In this document: in pieces, positions 7,967 to 16,541 of the stretch | Layout of the letters: every line of letters begins with the position of its first letter | How positions within the stretch are numbered: the stretch's first letter is position 1 | From: Candidatus Gastranaerophilales bacterium | GTDB taxonomy: Bacteria > Cyanobacteriota > Vampirovibrionia > Gastranaerophilales > Gastranaerophilaceae | Assembly: GCA_944322545.1 (NCBI GenBank) | Contig: CALUPF010000017.1 | Span: 1-51,782 of the forward strand | Direction of reading: 5' to 3' | Length of the DNA: 51,782 bases | Notes under the pieces: model-generated | Databases searched by the model: none | Told to the model about the DNA's origin: nothing | The model's input: only the letters and a program-made list of their open reading frames with translations | Position numbers and translations under genes: made by a program

Positions 7967-9520
7967 ATGGTATCTCAAGTTATTACATCTACTGTTATTG
8001 GAATTAATTCTCACAAGATTCTTGTAGAGGTTGATTTTGTGCAATCTATTCCAAGTGTAGTGATTGTTGGATTGCCGGATGCTTCTGTTTCAGAAGCAAA
8101 AGAAAGAGTTCGTTCAGCAATAAAAAATTCAGGTTTTCGCTTTCCTAATCAAAAAGTTGTTGTGAATCTTGCTCCAGCTGACATAAAAAAAATTGGTACA
8201 AATTATGATTTGCCTATTGCGATAGGTATTTTGGCTAAAGATGGAGTTGTTGATAATAATTTGATTAAAGATACTGCTTTTTTAGGAGAATTGTCTTTAG
8301 ACGGTTCTATAAGAGCTGTAAATGGTGTTTTACCAATAGTTTCTGGATTGAAAGAGTTTGGCATTCAACAGGTTGTAGTGCCGAAAGAAAATGCAAAAGA
8401 GGCAGCATTAGTTAAAGGTATAAAAGTTTTATACGCTGAATGTTTATCTCAGGTTGTGTCTCATTTTTCTGCTAATGAATCTGAAAGAAAAGAGCTTGAT
8501 TTTTGTGAAGTTGATATAAAAGATTATTTGAATGATTACACAAATTCGCATTTTGAATTTGATTTTAAAGATATTAAGGGACAGATTAAGGCCAAGAAGG
8601 CTTTAGAAATAGCTGCTGCTGGTGGTCATAATGTTTTAATGATGGGACCTCCTGGATCAGGAAAAACGTTATTATCTAAAAGTTTTGCTTCGATTTTACC
8701 TCCGTTAGAACTAGAGGAAGCTATTGAGCTTACAAAGATTTATAGTGTGTCAGGATTGCTTCAAGAAGATACCCCTTTAATCAATAAAAGACCTTTTAGA
8801 ACTGTCCATCATACAGCTTCTTCAATAGGAATTATAGGTGGTGGTACAAAAGCTCAACCTGGTGAAATTACGCTAGCACATCGTGGGGTTTTATTTTTAG
8901 ATGAGATAGTTGAATTTCCAAGAGCTGTTTTAGAAGTTTTAAGACAACCATTGGAAGATGGTGAGGTAGTTATTTCAAGAGCACAATCTAGAGTCACATA
9001 CCCTGCGGACTTTATGCTGCTAGCTGCTATGAACCCTTGTCCTTGTGGTTATTTGGGAGATTCAAAAAAACAATGTACTTGTAATGAATTTCAAATTCAA
9101 AGATATCGTTCAAGATTGTCTGGTCCTCTTTTAGATAGAATAGATATTCAAATTGAAGTGCCAAGACTTACTACTGATGAGCTTTTAAATAAAAATTACA
9201 AATCGGAATCTTCAAAAGAAATTAGAGAAAGAGTTATAAAAGCTAGAGAAATCCAAGTTCGCAGATATAAAGATTATCCTATATTAACAAATTCACAATT
9301 AAATACTGAATTAATAAAAATTTTCTGTAAACTAGATGATAGTGGTGAATCATTATTAAAAACTGCAATACAACGTTTTAATCTTTCAGGACGTTCATAT
9401 GATAGGATTTTAAAATTATCAAGAACTATTGCAGATATTGAAGCTTCTGAAAATATAGAAAGCTCACATATTGCTCAGGCTTTGCAATATAGAAATTTTG
9501 TTGAAAACGAAAATATTTAG
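7967..9520 (+). CDS. comM: ComM/YifB family Mg-chelatase-like AAA+ ATPase
   Basis: Family members include ComM, a hexameric helicase that extends heteroduplexes during natural transformation. The N-terminal domain (SVVIVGLPDASVSEAKERVRSA, KVVVNLAPADIKK) precedes an AAA+ core with Walker A GPPGSGKT near residue 227, and FLDEIVEFPR as Walker B. A cysteine cluster PCPCGYLGDSKKQCTC lies near 355-370, and the sensor region is SGPLLDRIDIQIEV. The length of 517 is normal. There is no Shine-Dalgarno. Together with ComFC at 39776 and PilT at 36458 it suggests DNA uptake potential, although no comEC is visible here. Confidence 0.92.
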   Translation: MVSQVITSTVIGINSHKILVEVDFVQSIPSVVIVGLPDASVSEAKERVRSAIKNSGFRFPNQKVVVNLAPADIKKIGTNYDLPIAIGILAKDGVVDNNLIKDTAFLGELSLDGSIRAVNGVLPIVSGLKEFGIQQVVVPKENAKEAALVKGIKVLYAECLSQVVSHFSANESERKELDFCEVDIKDYLNDYTNSHFEFDFKDIKGQIKAKKALEIAAAGGHNVLMMGPPGSGKTLLSKSFASILPPLELEEAIELTKIYSVSGLLQEDTPLINKRPFRTVHHTASSIGIIGGGTKAQPGEITLAHRGVLFLDEIVEFPRAVLEVLRQPLEDGEVVISRAQSRVTYPADFMLLAAMNPCPCGYLGDSKKQCTCNEFQIQRYRSRLSGPLLDRIDIQIEVPRLTTDELLNKNYKSESSKEIRERVIKAREIQVRRYKDYPILTNSQLNTELIKIFCKLDDSGESLLKTAIQRFNLSGRSYDRILKLSRTIADIEASENIESSHIAQALQYRNFVENENI

Positions 9521-9575
9521 AATAATTCGACAGTAAACTAATTGCAAAACTTGTACTGTCTAGTAAAATAGTTGT

Positions 9576-10544
9576 ATGCAAATGTTAATGTATATAATAA
9601 AAAGATTTTTACAGGCAATACCTCTTTTGTTTTTGGTATCAATAATAAGCTTTTTCATTATACGTATGAGTCCTGTTGATCCTTTAGGTGAATTGAGATT
9701 GAATCCTTCAATTTCACAAGAAACATTAAAAGCTGAGCAACAAAGGCTGGGTCTAGACAAACCAAAAATAGTTCAATATGGATTGTGGCTGAAAAGCTTT
9801 TTAAAAGGCGATTTAGGTGTAACAGTTACAGGTGAAAAAGTTAGTGATAAATTAATGGAAAGAATTCCAAATACTTTGCTTTTAACAAGTGTAGTTATTT
9901 TATTAACTTGGCTTATTGGTATTCCTCTTGGGATTTATGCTGCTTTAAATTGGAAAAAGCCGATAGATCGGATTTTGACTGTGATAACAAGTGTAGGAAT
10001 GGCTATTCCTTCCTTTTTCTTTGCATTATTACTTTTGATATTTGCTGTGAAAACGGGTTGGTTCCCGACAGGTGGGCTTACTTGTTATAATTTTTCGACG
10101 TTTTCACCTTTGCATAAAGTTTTAGATATTATTCATCATTTAGTTTTGCCGGTTATAGTTTTGTTTACTATCTCTTTATCGGGTCTTCAAAGACAAATGA
10201 GAGGAAATTTGTTAGATGTTTTAGGTGCTGATTACATAAAGTTTGCAAGAGCTAAAGGCCTTAGTGAAGAAAAAGTTATTTATAAACATGCATTGAGAAA
10301 TGCAATAAATCCTATGGTTACGTTATTAGGATTTGAATTTGCTTCACTTTTAAGTGGAGCTGCATTGACTGAATATGTGTTTCAATATCCAGGTTTAGGA
10401 CGTTTGATATTAGAAGCTGTAATGAAATCAGATATAAATTTGGTTATGGCCTCTTTGATGATGGGTACTGTGATGTTGGTTGCAGGTAATTTACTTGCAG
10501 ATATATTGTTGAAAATTGTTGATCCGAGAGTGAGCGTGAGTTAA
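9576..10544 (+). CDS. dppB: ABC peptide transporter permease, DppB/OppB type
   Basis: Inner-membrane permease of a peptide or nickel ABC importer. The N-terminus IIKRFLQAIPLLFLVSIISFFIIRMSPVDPL is the standard first helix and periplasmic loop; about six helices follow. The EAA loop contacting the ATPase is DYIKFARAKGLSEEKVIYKHALRNA. The length of 322 is typical. Three in-frame ATGs (9576, 9582, 9588) lie close together without an SD. TAAAAT at 9564-9569 abuts them, so the mRNA may be leaderless and the exact start is uncertain. Its stop overlaps the next start by one base. No substrate-binding protein or ATPase gene is adjacent. Confidence 0.92.
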   Translation: MQMLMYIIKRFLQAIPLLFLVSIISFFIIRMSPVDPLGELRLNPSISQETLKAEQQRLGLDKPKIVQYGLWLKSFLKGDLGVTVTGEKVSDKLMERIPNTLLLTSVVILLTWLIGIPLGIYAALNWKKPIDRILTVITSVGMAIPSFFFALLLLIFAVKTGWFPTGGLTCYNFSTFSPLHKVLDIIHHLVLPVIVLFTISLSGLQRQMRGNLLDVLGADYIKFARAKGLSEEKVIYKHALRNAINPMVTLLGFEFASLLSGAALTEYVFQYPGLGRLILEAVMKSDINLVMASLMMGTVMLVAGNLLADILLKIVDPRVSVS

Positions 10545-11614
10545 TGAAAAAAAATAGCGTTCTTTTTCAGATTTTCAAAGATAAATATTCAACAATTGCA
10601 TTGATTGTGCTTTTGCTTTTATATGTCTTTATTTTGTTTGCTGATTTTCTAGCCCCATACTCAAAGGAATTTTCTGATAGACATAGAGCTTACGTTCCTC
10701 CATCACAAATTTTTACGATTGATGAAAATGGCAAGTTTTCACGACCTTATACATATAATTACAAAAGATATTTTAACGCTGATGAACTAAAAATTTCATA
10801 TAAATTAGACAGAAGTAAAAAGTATTATTTAAGATTTTTTTCAAAAGGTGAAAAATATAAATTTTTAGGAATAATACCGTCTGACAGACATTTAGTGACT
10901 GTTGAGCCGGAAGGTAGGTTGTTTTTATTAGGCACTGACATAAATGGTCGAGATGTTTTTTCAAGAATTCTTTTTGGAGGAAGAATTTCATTAACTATCG
11001 GTTTTTTAGCTTTATTTATTTCATTTCCGTTAGGAATGTTATATGGAGGAATTTCGGGATATTTAGGCGGCTTAACTGATAATCTTATGATGCGTATCAG
11101 TGAAGCTATTATGTCTATACCGAGTTTTTATCTTTTAATTATTCTTGCAGCTATTTTGCCTACAAACATGACAAGTGTTCAAAGGTTTGCTTTGATTACA
11201 GTAATTCTTGCATTGATTGGATGGGCCGGATTTTCTCGTGTAGTGAGAGGTATGGTTTTGTCTATAAAAAATCAAGAATTTGTACAAGCAGCAGAATCTA
11301 TTGGAGCTTCAAAGTTAAGAATAATTGTGAAACATCTTTTGCCGCAAACATTGAGTTATGTCATAGTTGCGATGACGTTAAGCGTTCCATCGTATATTTT
11401 AGCTGAATCAGGTTTAAGCTTTTTAGGGCTTGGCATACAGCAGCCAGATGCTAGTTGGGGGAACATGTTAAAAGAGGCTCAAGAGTATGTTAATATAATT
11501 TATCGACCATGGCTTTTGACTCCTGGATTTTTAATTTTTATTGCAGTCTTATCTTTTAATCTCATAGGTGATACAATAAGAGATATATTGGATCCGAAGA
11601 GTAAGATGAGATAG
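10544..11614 (+). CDS. dppC: ABC peptide transporter permease, DppC/OppC type
   Basis: Partner permease of the preceding gene. After the first helix (about 17-36) there is a long extracytoplasmic insert of roughly 90 residues, as in YejE-like permeases. Then come the family motif FLLGTDINGRDVFSRILFGGRISL and five more helices. The EAA loop is QEFVQAAESIGASKLRIIVKHLLP, and the C-terminal LSFLGLGIQQPDASWGNML is diagnostic. The start codon overlaps the dppB stop (TAATG). Substrate specificity cannot be read from permeases alone. Confidence 0.92.
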   Translation: MKKNSVLFQIFKDKYSTIALIVLLLLYVFILFADFLAPYSKEFSDRHRAYVPPSQIFTIDENGKFSRPYTYNYKRYFNADELKISYKLDRSKKYYLRFFSKGEKYKFLGIIPSDRHLVTVEPEGRLFLLGTDINGRDVFSRILFGGRISLTIGFLALFISFPLGMLYGGISGYLGGLTDNLMMRISEAIMSIPSFYLLIILAAILPTNMTSVQRFALITVILALIGWAGFSRVVRGMVLSIKNQEFVQAAESIGASKLRIIVKHLLPQTLSYVIVAMTLSVPSYILAESGLSFLGLGIQQPDASWGNMLKEAQEYVNIIYRPWLLTPGFLIFIAVLSFNLIGDTIRDILDPKSKMR

Positions 11615-11624
11615 AATTATATAA

Positions 11625-12335
11625 ATGGAACATTTTTTTCTTGATAGTTTCGTAATTGAAAAAAGCATGCTTTTAGATATATTGCTTGCTATTATTTTAG
11701 GTTTTGCAATTGGTTTTGAGCGTGAAATTACAAACAAATGGGCGGGCTTAAGAACACACATGCTTGTTTGTTTAGGCTCTTGTATTTTTACATTGCTTTC
11801 AATCCATGCATTTCCTGTGTATGCACATAGCCCACAAGCAGATCCTGCTCGTATTGCTGCACAAATTTTAACCGGCATAGGTTTTATAGGTGGTGGTACA
11901 GTATTAAGACACGGCTATTCAATTTATGGCTTGACTACTGCTGCAACATTGTGGATTACAGCTAGTATCGGTATGGCTTGTGGTTGTGGTTTTACTGCTA
12001 TGGCAATAGTTTGCACAGTCTTGGCAGTGGGAACTTTAGTTTTGATAAGAATTTTTGAAAAACAATACTTACATAGAGGTTCAAAAGCGCCTAGGAAGTT
12101 TAAAGTAAGCTTTTTTGTTGATGTTGATTGTGCTGATAAAGTATATTCATCTGTTATCGAGAAATTTAATTCTATTTTTGAGATTAAGAAAAATAATTCC
12201 AGTTCTTCAGAAGATCTTATAAAAATAAGTTTTAAATTAGATTTATTAGACAAAAATCCAATACAGGCAGTTCACCAGAAACTAAATACAATTGAAGGAA
12301 TTGAATCTGTTTCAATTCAAGAATTATATGACTAA
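11625..12335 (+). CDS. mgtC: MgtC/SapB family membrane protein
   Basis: Polytopic inner-membrane protein. MgtC relatives modulate the F1Fo ATPase and are linked to Mg2+ limitation; many others are of unknown role. The family block AIILGFAIGFEREITNKWAGLRTHMLVCLGS is near residues 20-55. GAATxGIGFIGGGTV-type sequence (TGIGFIGGGTVLRHG) and LTTAATLWITASIGMACG follow. The C-terminal 80 residues form a soluble ACT-like domain. It starts 10 bp after dppC, so it is in the same operon, and its end overlaps the TPR gene by 8 bp. Confidence 0.92.
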   Translation: MEHFFLDSFVIEKSMLLDILLAIILGFAIGFEREITNKWAGLRTHMLVCLGSCIFTLLSIHAFPVYAHSPQADPARIAAQILTGIGFIGGGTVLRHGYSIYGLTTAATLWITASIGMACGCGFTAMAIVCTVLAVGTLVLIRIFEKQYLHRGSKAPRKFKVSFFVDVDCADKVYSSVIEKFNSIFEIKKNNSSSSEDLIKISFKLDLLDKNPIQAVHQKLNTIEGIESVSIQELYD

Positions 12336-13596
12336 GATAGAAATACTAGAATATATTCGTACAATTCTTATAGCTTTGTTGATTGCACTTATAATTGCAA
12401 CAGTTGCAACTGGGTGTTCTAAAATTGTTGCAGAGCATCATGCTAGAATGTTAGCAAAAATTTCTAACAATGCAAAAGATACAGAGCTTATAGGGTATCT
12501 AATTTCAAAATATTTGGAAGAAGCAGCAAAAAACCCAGGTGATTATTCTATAAATGTAAAATTAGGTAACTTGTATGAGTTAATGTTTAGTTATGGGCAA
12601 GCAGAAGAACAATATAAAAAAGCTATTAATAAATCACCTTTTGGCGTTTATAGTTCATATTTAGGTTTGGCTAATTTATATATCAAAATGGGCAAATACA
12701 ATCAAGCTTTAAATATAGTTAAAAGACTTAAAAACACTGACCATAAACCGCTATTAATTGCAAAAGGTGACTTTTACATGAATTTAGGGGATGCTTTATG
12801 GGAAAAGTCTAATTATGAAGAAGCTGTAAAGCAGTATAAAATAGCTTTTTTCTATTACAAAAAAGTTGATTCAAATAAAAAAGAATCAGCAATAAATGGT
12901 ATTCTAGATTGTTATAATAAAATTGCAGATGTTGAATTCAAACATCATAATATTTATCGTGCAATAGAAAGTTTAGAAACAGCACTTTTATACAAAGAAA
13001 CTCCAATTGTCCAATATAAGTTGGCTATTTTATATAAAGATATTGATCCTATACAAGCTAATGCGTATATGGAAAAAACTTATAAAACTGATCCAGGAAT
13101 TATAAATTTTGATATTTATGAAAATATTTTATTTAATTTAATAAATTATTATTATTCAAATGGCAAAGATGTTGAAACTGAATTGTACAAACAAAAGTTG
13201 AAAATTATAAGAAATTTCCAAAAACGATATGTCATTACTGATAATGATGTGAAAATAAATATAATTTCTCTTAGGTACAAAGAAAATTTCTTTAAAACTA
13301 AGAAAAATCTAAAAGTAAAATTTACAATTGAAAATACATCAAAATATGATTTTAATACTTTATATATTCTTGTGAAATTGAGAGATGAAAACAAATCTAA
13401 TGAAGTTTTCAGTCAGCGTTTTTATTCTAAAAAGATTCCTTTAAAATCTAGGACTGAATCTCAAGAATACAAATTTAACTATTCATTACCTGATAAAGAT
13501 GAGATGTATTTATCTGATAAAGTTTGGTTAGATTTTTACGCAGGTAAAAAAGAAAATATGAGAAAAATCCCAGTTTTTACCGTTGAATTGAAATAA
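12328..13596 (+). CDS. Tetratricopeptide-repeat protein, membrane-anchored or lipoprotein
   Basis: The N-terminus (from ATG 12328) has a hydrophobic segment at about 10-29 ending in VATGC, which could be a lipobox or simply part of an uncleaved anchor. Residues about 60-270 contain helical repeats of TPR spacing (NVKLGNLYELMFSYGQAEEQYKKAI; YLGLANLYIKMGKYNQALNIV; ALWEKSNYEEAVKQYKIAF). The C-terminal 100 residues look beta-rich (VKFTIENTSKYDFNTLYILVKLRDE), like an Ig-like extracellular domain. ATG 12328 overlaps mgtC; an upstream TTG would lie deep inside mgtC and is rejected. It is probably a scaffold facing the periplasm. The function is unknown. Confidence 0.8.
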   Translation: MTKIEILEYIRTILIALLIALIIATVATGCSKIVAEHHARMLAKISNNAKDTELIGYLISKYLEEAAKNPGDYSINVKLGNLYELMFSYGQAEEQYKKAINKSPFGVYSSYLGLANLYIKMGKYNQALNIVKRLKNTDHKPLLIAKGDFYMNLGDALWEKSNYEEAVKQYKIAFFYYKKVDSNKKESAINGILDCYNKIADVEFKHHNIYRAIESLETALLYKETPIVQYKLAILYKDIDPIQANAYMEKTYKTDPGIINFDIYENILFNLINYYYSNGKDVETELYKQKLKIIRNFQKRYVITDNDVKINIISLRYKENFFKTKKNLKVKFTIENTSKYDFNTLYILVKLRDENKSNEVFSQRFYSKKIPLKSRTESQEYKFNYSLPDKDEMYLSDKVWLDFYAGKKENMRKIPVFTVELK

Positions 13597-13631
13597 ATAA
13601 TCACATAATTGTAAAAAAAATATTAAAACTA

Positions 13632-13660
13632 TTCAAAAAAAACTATTAACAATGTAGAAT
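13632..13660 (+). promoter_or_regulatory. Predicted promoter of the PlsC-like gene
   Basis: TTCAAA (13632-13637), a 17-bp spacer and TAGAAT (13655-13660), followed by the RBS AAAAGGAG at 13665-13672. Confidence 0.45.
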
Positions 13661-13684
13661 AGGGAAAAGGAGTTGTGAAAAATA

Positions 13685-14521
13685 TTGGAAAACGTACTTC
13701 ATAAGGAGAATCAAGAACTATATTCCGATGTTCCACCAACAAAACTTCGGAATAAAGATGAAAAATTTAGAACTGCAAAAAATAGCCGCTTTTGGGGTTG
13801 GGTTGCAGATAGATTTTTTTACAACATGATTGAAAATAGATTCTTTTCTATGAAAATAAAAAATGAGCAAAATTATGAGAAAAGAAATCCTGATTTTGCA
13901 AATATTTTTTATGCTCCACATAGCAATTGGTGGGATGGGATTGTTGGTTATAATATGGTTAACCGTGTTTTCCATAGCAAGCTTCGTATGATGATTGAAG
14001 AGTTGAATCGATTCCCTATTCTTGCCAAAGCTGGTGCTTTCCCTGTGAATAAAAAATCACCACAAGCTTCTATGAAAGCTTTGCAATATTCTGTTGATGA
14101 ATTATGTAATAAAGAAATTTCTTTATGGATTTTTCCTCAAGGAATTATAAAACCACCTATGTATAGACCTGTTGAATTTCAAACAGGCATGGCTTATATA
14201 GCTAAAAATGTTGTAAAAAAAGTTGGCGGTATAAATTTAATTCCAATAGCTGTTCATTATACATTTTTGAGAGAAGACAAACCTGAAGTTTTGGTTGAGG
14301 TTGGTGAACCATACGTACTCACAGATAAAAATGTGGATAGAAAAGAATTAACTCACAGGTTAGAAAAAAGTTTTGAAGAACTTTGTGACAGACAGTTTGA
14401 AGATATTAGACATGGCAACCTTGAAGGATATGAATATCTCTTTAAACAAAAACTCAAATGGTATAAAAAATTAGAAAAACGTTTGAAAAAGATAGATCTT
14501 CCTAAAGGTTCAGGAGTTTAA
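13685..14521 (+). CDS. PlsC-like 1-acyl-glycerol-3-phosphate/glycerolipid acyltransferase
   Basis: A lysophospholipid acyltransferase-superfamily protein. The catalytic Hx4D motif is H79-SNWW-D84. The later substrate-binding block is IFPQGIIKPP near 154-163, where classic PlsC has FPEGTRS, so the acceptor may differ. The length of 278 is normal for cyanobacterial-type PlsC. It has no clear membrane helix, which suggests peripheral membrane association. The start appears to be TTG 13685, 12 nt after AAAAGGAG; the first internal ATG would remove residues needed before the motif. The stop shares four bases with hpt on the other strand. Confidence 0.85.
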   Translation: MENVLHKENQELYSDVPPTKLRNKDEKFRTAKNSRFWGWVADRFFYNMIENRFFSMKIKNEQNYEKRNPDFANIFYAPHSNWWDGIVGYNMVNRVFHSKLRMMIEELNRFPILAKAGAFPVNKKSPQASMKALQYSVDELCNKEISLWIFPQGIIKPPMYRPVEFQTGMAYIAKNVVKKVGGINLIPIAVHYTFLREDKPEVLVEVGEPYVLTDKNVDRKELTHRLEKSFEELCDRQFEDIRHGNLEGYEYLFKQKLKWYKKLEKRLKKIDLPKGSGV

Positions 14522-15057
14522 TTTTCAAAATATCCGATATAAGGGAGGTTTCTCATATATCCTTCGTAGTCTAAACCATAGCCTACAACAAATTTGTCGT
14601 CTACTTCGAATCCGTAATAATCTGGTTCGATAGGGATTTTTCGTGCAATTTTTTTGTTTAATACGGTAACTACTTTTAAATTTTTAGGTTTGTGAGTTCT
14701 ACATAACATGTCTATTAAAAATTGCATTGTACATCCAGTATCAATAATATCTTCAACGATTAGTACATTTTTGTTTTCAAGATTAGGAAGTGTCAAATCC
14801 ATGGCTTGAACGTGACCTGAAGAAGTTTGTGTGTTGCCATAGCTAGATACTCTAATAAATTCCATTTGAACTGGCATTTTAAGATGTTTAGAAAGATCAC
14901 AACAAAAAATGCTTGAGCCCTTTAATACGCAAACCAAAGTTAAGTCATCTTTTGTTCCAAAATCTTTGTTAATTTTATCAGCAAGTTCAATTATTTTGTT
15001 TTCAATTTCTTCTTTTGAGAATAAAATTTTTAAATCTTCAACTTTTCTATCTAACAT
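14518..15057 (-). CDS. hpt: Hypoxanthine phosphoribosyltransferase
   Basis: Purine salvage enzyme converting hypoxanthine or guanine plus PRPP to IMP or GMP. The PRPP-binding loop is VLIVEDIIDTGCTM. LVCVLKGSSIFCCDLSKHL is the pyrophosphate-binding region, and YYGFEVDDKFVVGYGLDYEGYMRNLPYIG is the base-binding C-terminus. The length of 179 is typical. It starts 3 bp after the tilS stop. The tilS-hpt pair is a widely conserved bacterial arrangement. Confidence 0.95.
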   Translation of the reverse strand: MLDRKVEDLKILFSKEEIENKIIELADKINKDFGTKDDLTLVCVLKGSSIFCCDLSKHLKMPVQMEFIRVSSYGNTQTSSGHVQAMDLTLPNLENKNVLIVEDIIDTGCTMQFLIDMLCRTHKPKNLKVVTVLNKKIARKIPIEPDYYGFEVDDKFVVGYGLDYEGYMRNLPYIGYFEN

Positions 15058-15060
15058 GTT

Positions 15061-16410
15061 TTACCTATTTTCTATTTTTAATATGTGAGTAGGGAGTTGT
15101 TTAACTCTCAATTTTTCATTCAAGCATACTCCAGATGCCCATAAAACTTCGTTATTTTGACATAAAAGAAGTATATCATCTCTTTTAAATTTTTCTACTC
15201 CTTTATTTATGAGTAATTTTTTTAGTTTCATTGTGCCTTTCATTCCGAAAGGTTGAATTATGTCACCATGTATTCTTGTTCTTAAAGTCAAATCATCAAT
15301 ATTTTCAAGATTTACATATGCCGTTAATTCGTTTTCTTTTGGAAATTTAGGCATTGATTTATTTTGATATTTTTCTATTTTAAAAATTTTATTGTGAAAT
15401 TCATATAATCCACATTTATCTATTTTTATTTCTTCAGTTATTTTTTCAGGCTCAAGATCTTGAATGGTGCACATTTTTTCTTTAGAAACAAATAGCCACA
15501 AATTTTTTGTTAAAGATAAAGTTTTTCCTGATTTATATCTAGCACTTTTGTTTATAAATTCATAAATTTCTTCTACTTTTTTAGAATCATAATCTAGGTT
15601 TTGTTCTATTAAAAAATCAAGAATAAACTTATTTTGAATATCTTTTGATAGGTTTATAAATTTGTTTGTAATTATATATCTATCATGTTCTATATCTTTT
15701 TTAATTTTAGACATATATTCTTTAATGATATTTTGTTCTGATATTGCGATTTTTGAAAGATTGCGAAAAACATCATCGATTTTAGGGTTTATTGTTTTTA
15801 ATTCAGAAATAATTTGATGTCTTATAAAATTTCTTGCATATTTTATGTCAGAGTTGCTTGAGTCGTTATTAGGGACGAGTTTGTTAATAGTACAGTATCT
15901 TACTATATCTTTTCTTGAAAAATCCATAAGAGGTCTGTAAACGTTGCAAAAATCAAGCTGAGATTTTTCAAGTATTCCACATAGACCTTTAACACCTGTT
16001 CCCTTTGTTAATCTATACAAGATAGTTTCTGTATTATCTGATTTAGTGTGTGCTAAAAAAAGACCATCTGCATTATATTTTTTGTAGCATTTTTTGAAAA
16101 ATTCTTGTCTTTTTTCTCTTGCTACTGTTTCTGTTTTTTGAATTCCTTCAGGTAATGTTTCACTATAAAATTCAATATCATTGTTTTTGCAGTAATTTTC
16201 GCAGTTTTCCTGTTCTATTTCTGCTTCTTTGCCTCTCCAATTATGATTGAGGTGTAAGGCAATGAGCTTAAAGCCATTTTTAAGACTTAGTCTACGTAAA
16301 ATATCAAGCATACACATAGAGTCAAAACCTCCTGAAAACCCCACTATAAAAGTTTTTTCAGGATTTAAAAGTTCATGTTTCTTTAAGAAGTTTTTTACTT
16401 TATTAATCAT
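15061..16410 (-). CDS. tilS: tRNA(Ile)-lysidine synthetase
   Basis: ATP-dependent enzyme that turns C34 of the CAU-anticodon tRNA-Ile into lysidine, which is essential for AUA decoding. The PP-loop is FIVGFSGGFDSMCMLDIL, followed by ALHLNHNWRGKEAEIEQ and LFLAHTKSDNTETILYRLTKGTGVKGLCGI. The C-terminal region (residues about 350-449) matches the TilS tRNA-binding domains (LRTRIHGDIIQPFGMKGTMKLKKLLINKGV). I prefer ATG 16410 to the upstream GTG 16419; neither has a strong SD. AUA is common in this AT-rich genome, which fits the need for the enzyme. Confidence 0.95.
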   Translation of the reverse strand: MINKVKNFLKKHELLNPEKTFIVGFSGGFDSMCMLDILRRLSLKNGFKLIALHLNHNWRGKEAEIEQENCENYCKNNDIEFYSETLPEGIQKTETVAREKRQEFFKKCYKKYNADGLFLAHTKSDNTETILYRLTKGTGVKGLCGILEKSQLDFCNVYRPLMDFSRKDIVRYCTINKLVPNNDSSNSDIKYARNFIRHQIISELKTINPKIDDVFRNLSKIAISEQNIIKEYMSKIKKDIEHDRYIITNKFINLSKDIQNKFILDFLIEQNLDYDSKKVEEIYEFINKSARYKSGKTLSLTKNLWLFVSKEKMCTIQDLEPEKITEEIKIDKCGLYEFHNKIFKIEKYQNKSMPKFPKENELTAYVNLENIDDLTLRTRIHGDIIQPFGMKGTMKLKKLLINKGVEKFKRDDILLLCQNNEVLWASGVCLNEKLRVKQLPTHILKIENR

Positions 16411-16541
16411 TTTGCACACTTTTGTTAAGTCTTTTATACATTAATTATACATTCACAAAATAATTGATGCATGGCAATTTTTTATTTTGTTTTGTTTTTA
16501 TATACATGTGTGTTAGACAGAAGTTAGTAAGGTGAAATTTT

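Noticed and set aside
12292..12327. Upstream TTG start for the TPR protein
   Set aside because: It lies within mgtC and would add a polar extension before the membrane helix; ATG 12328 gives a proper N-terminus.
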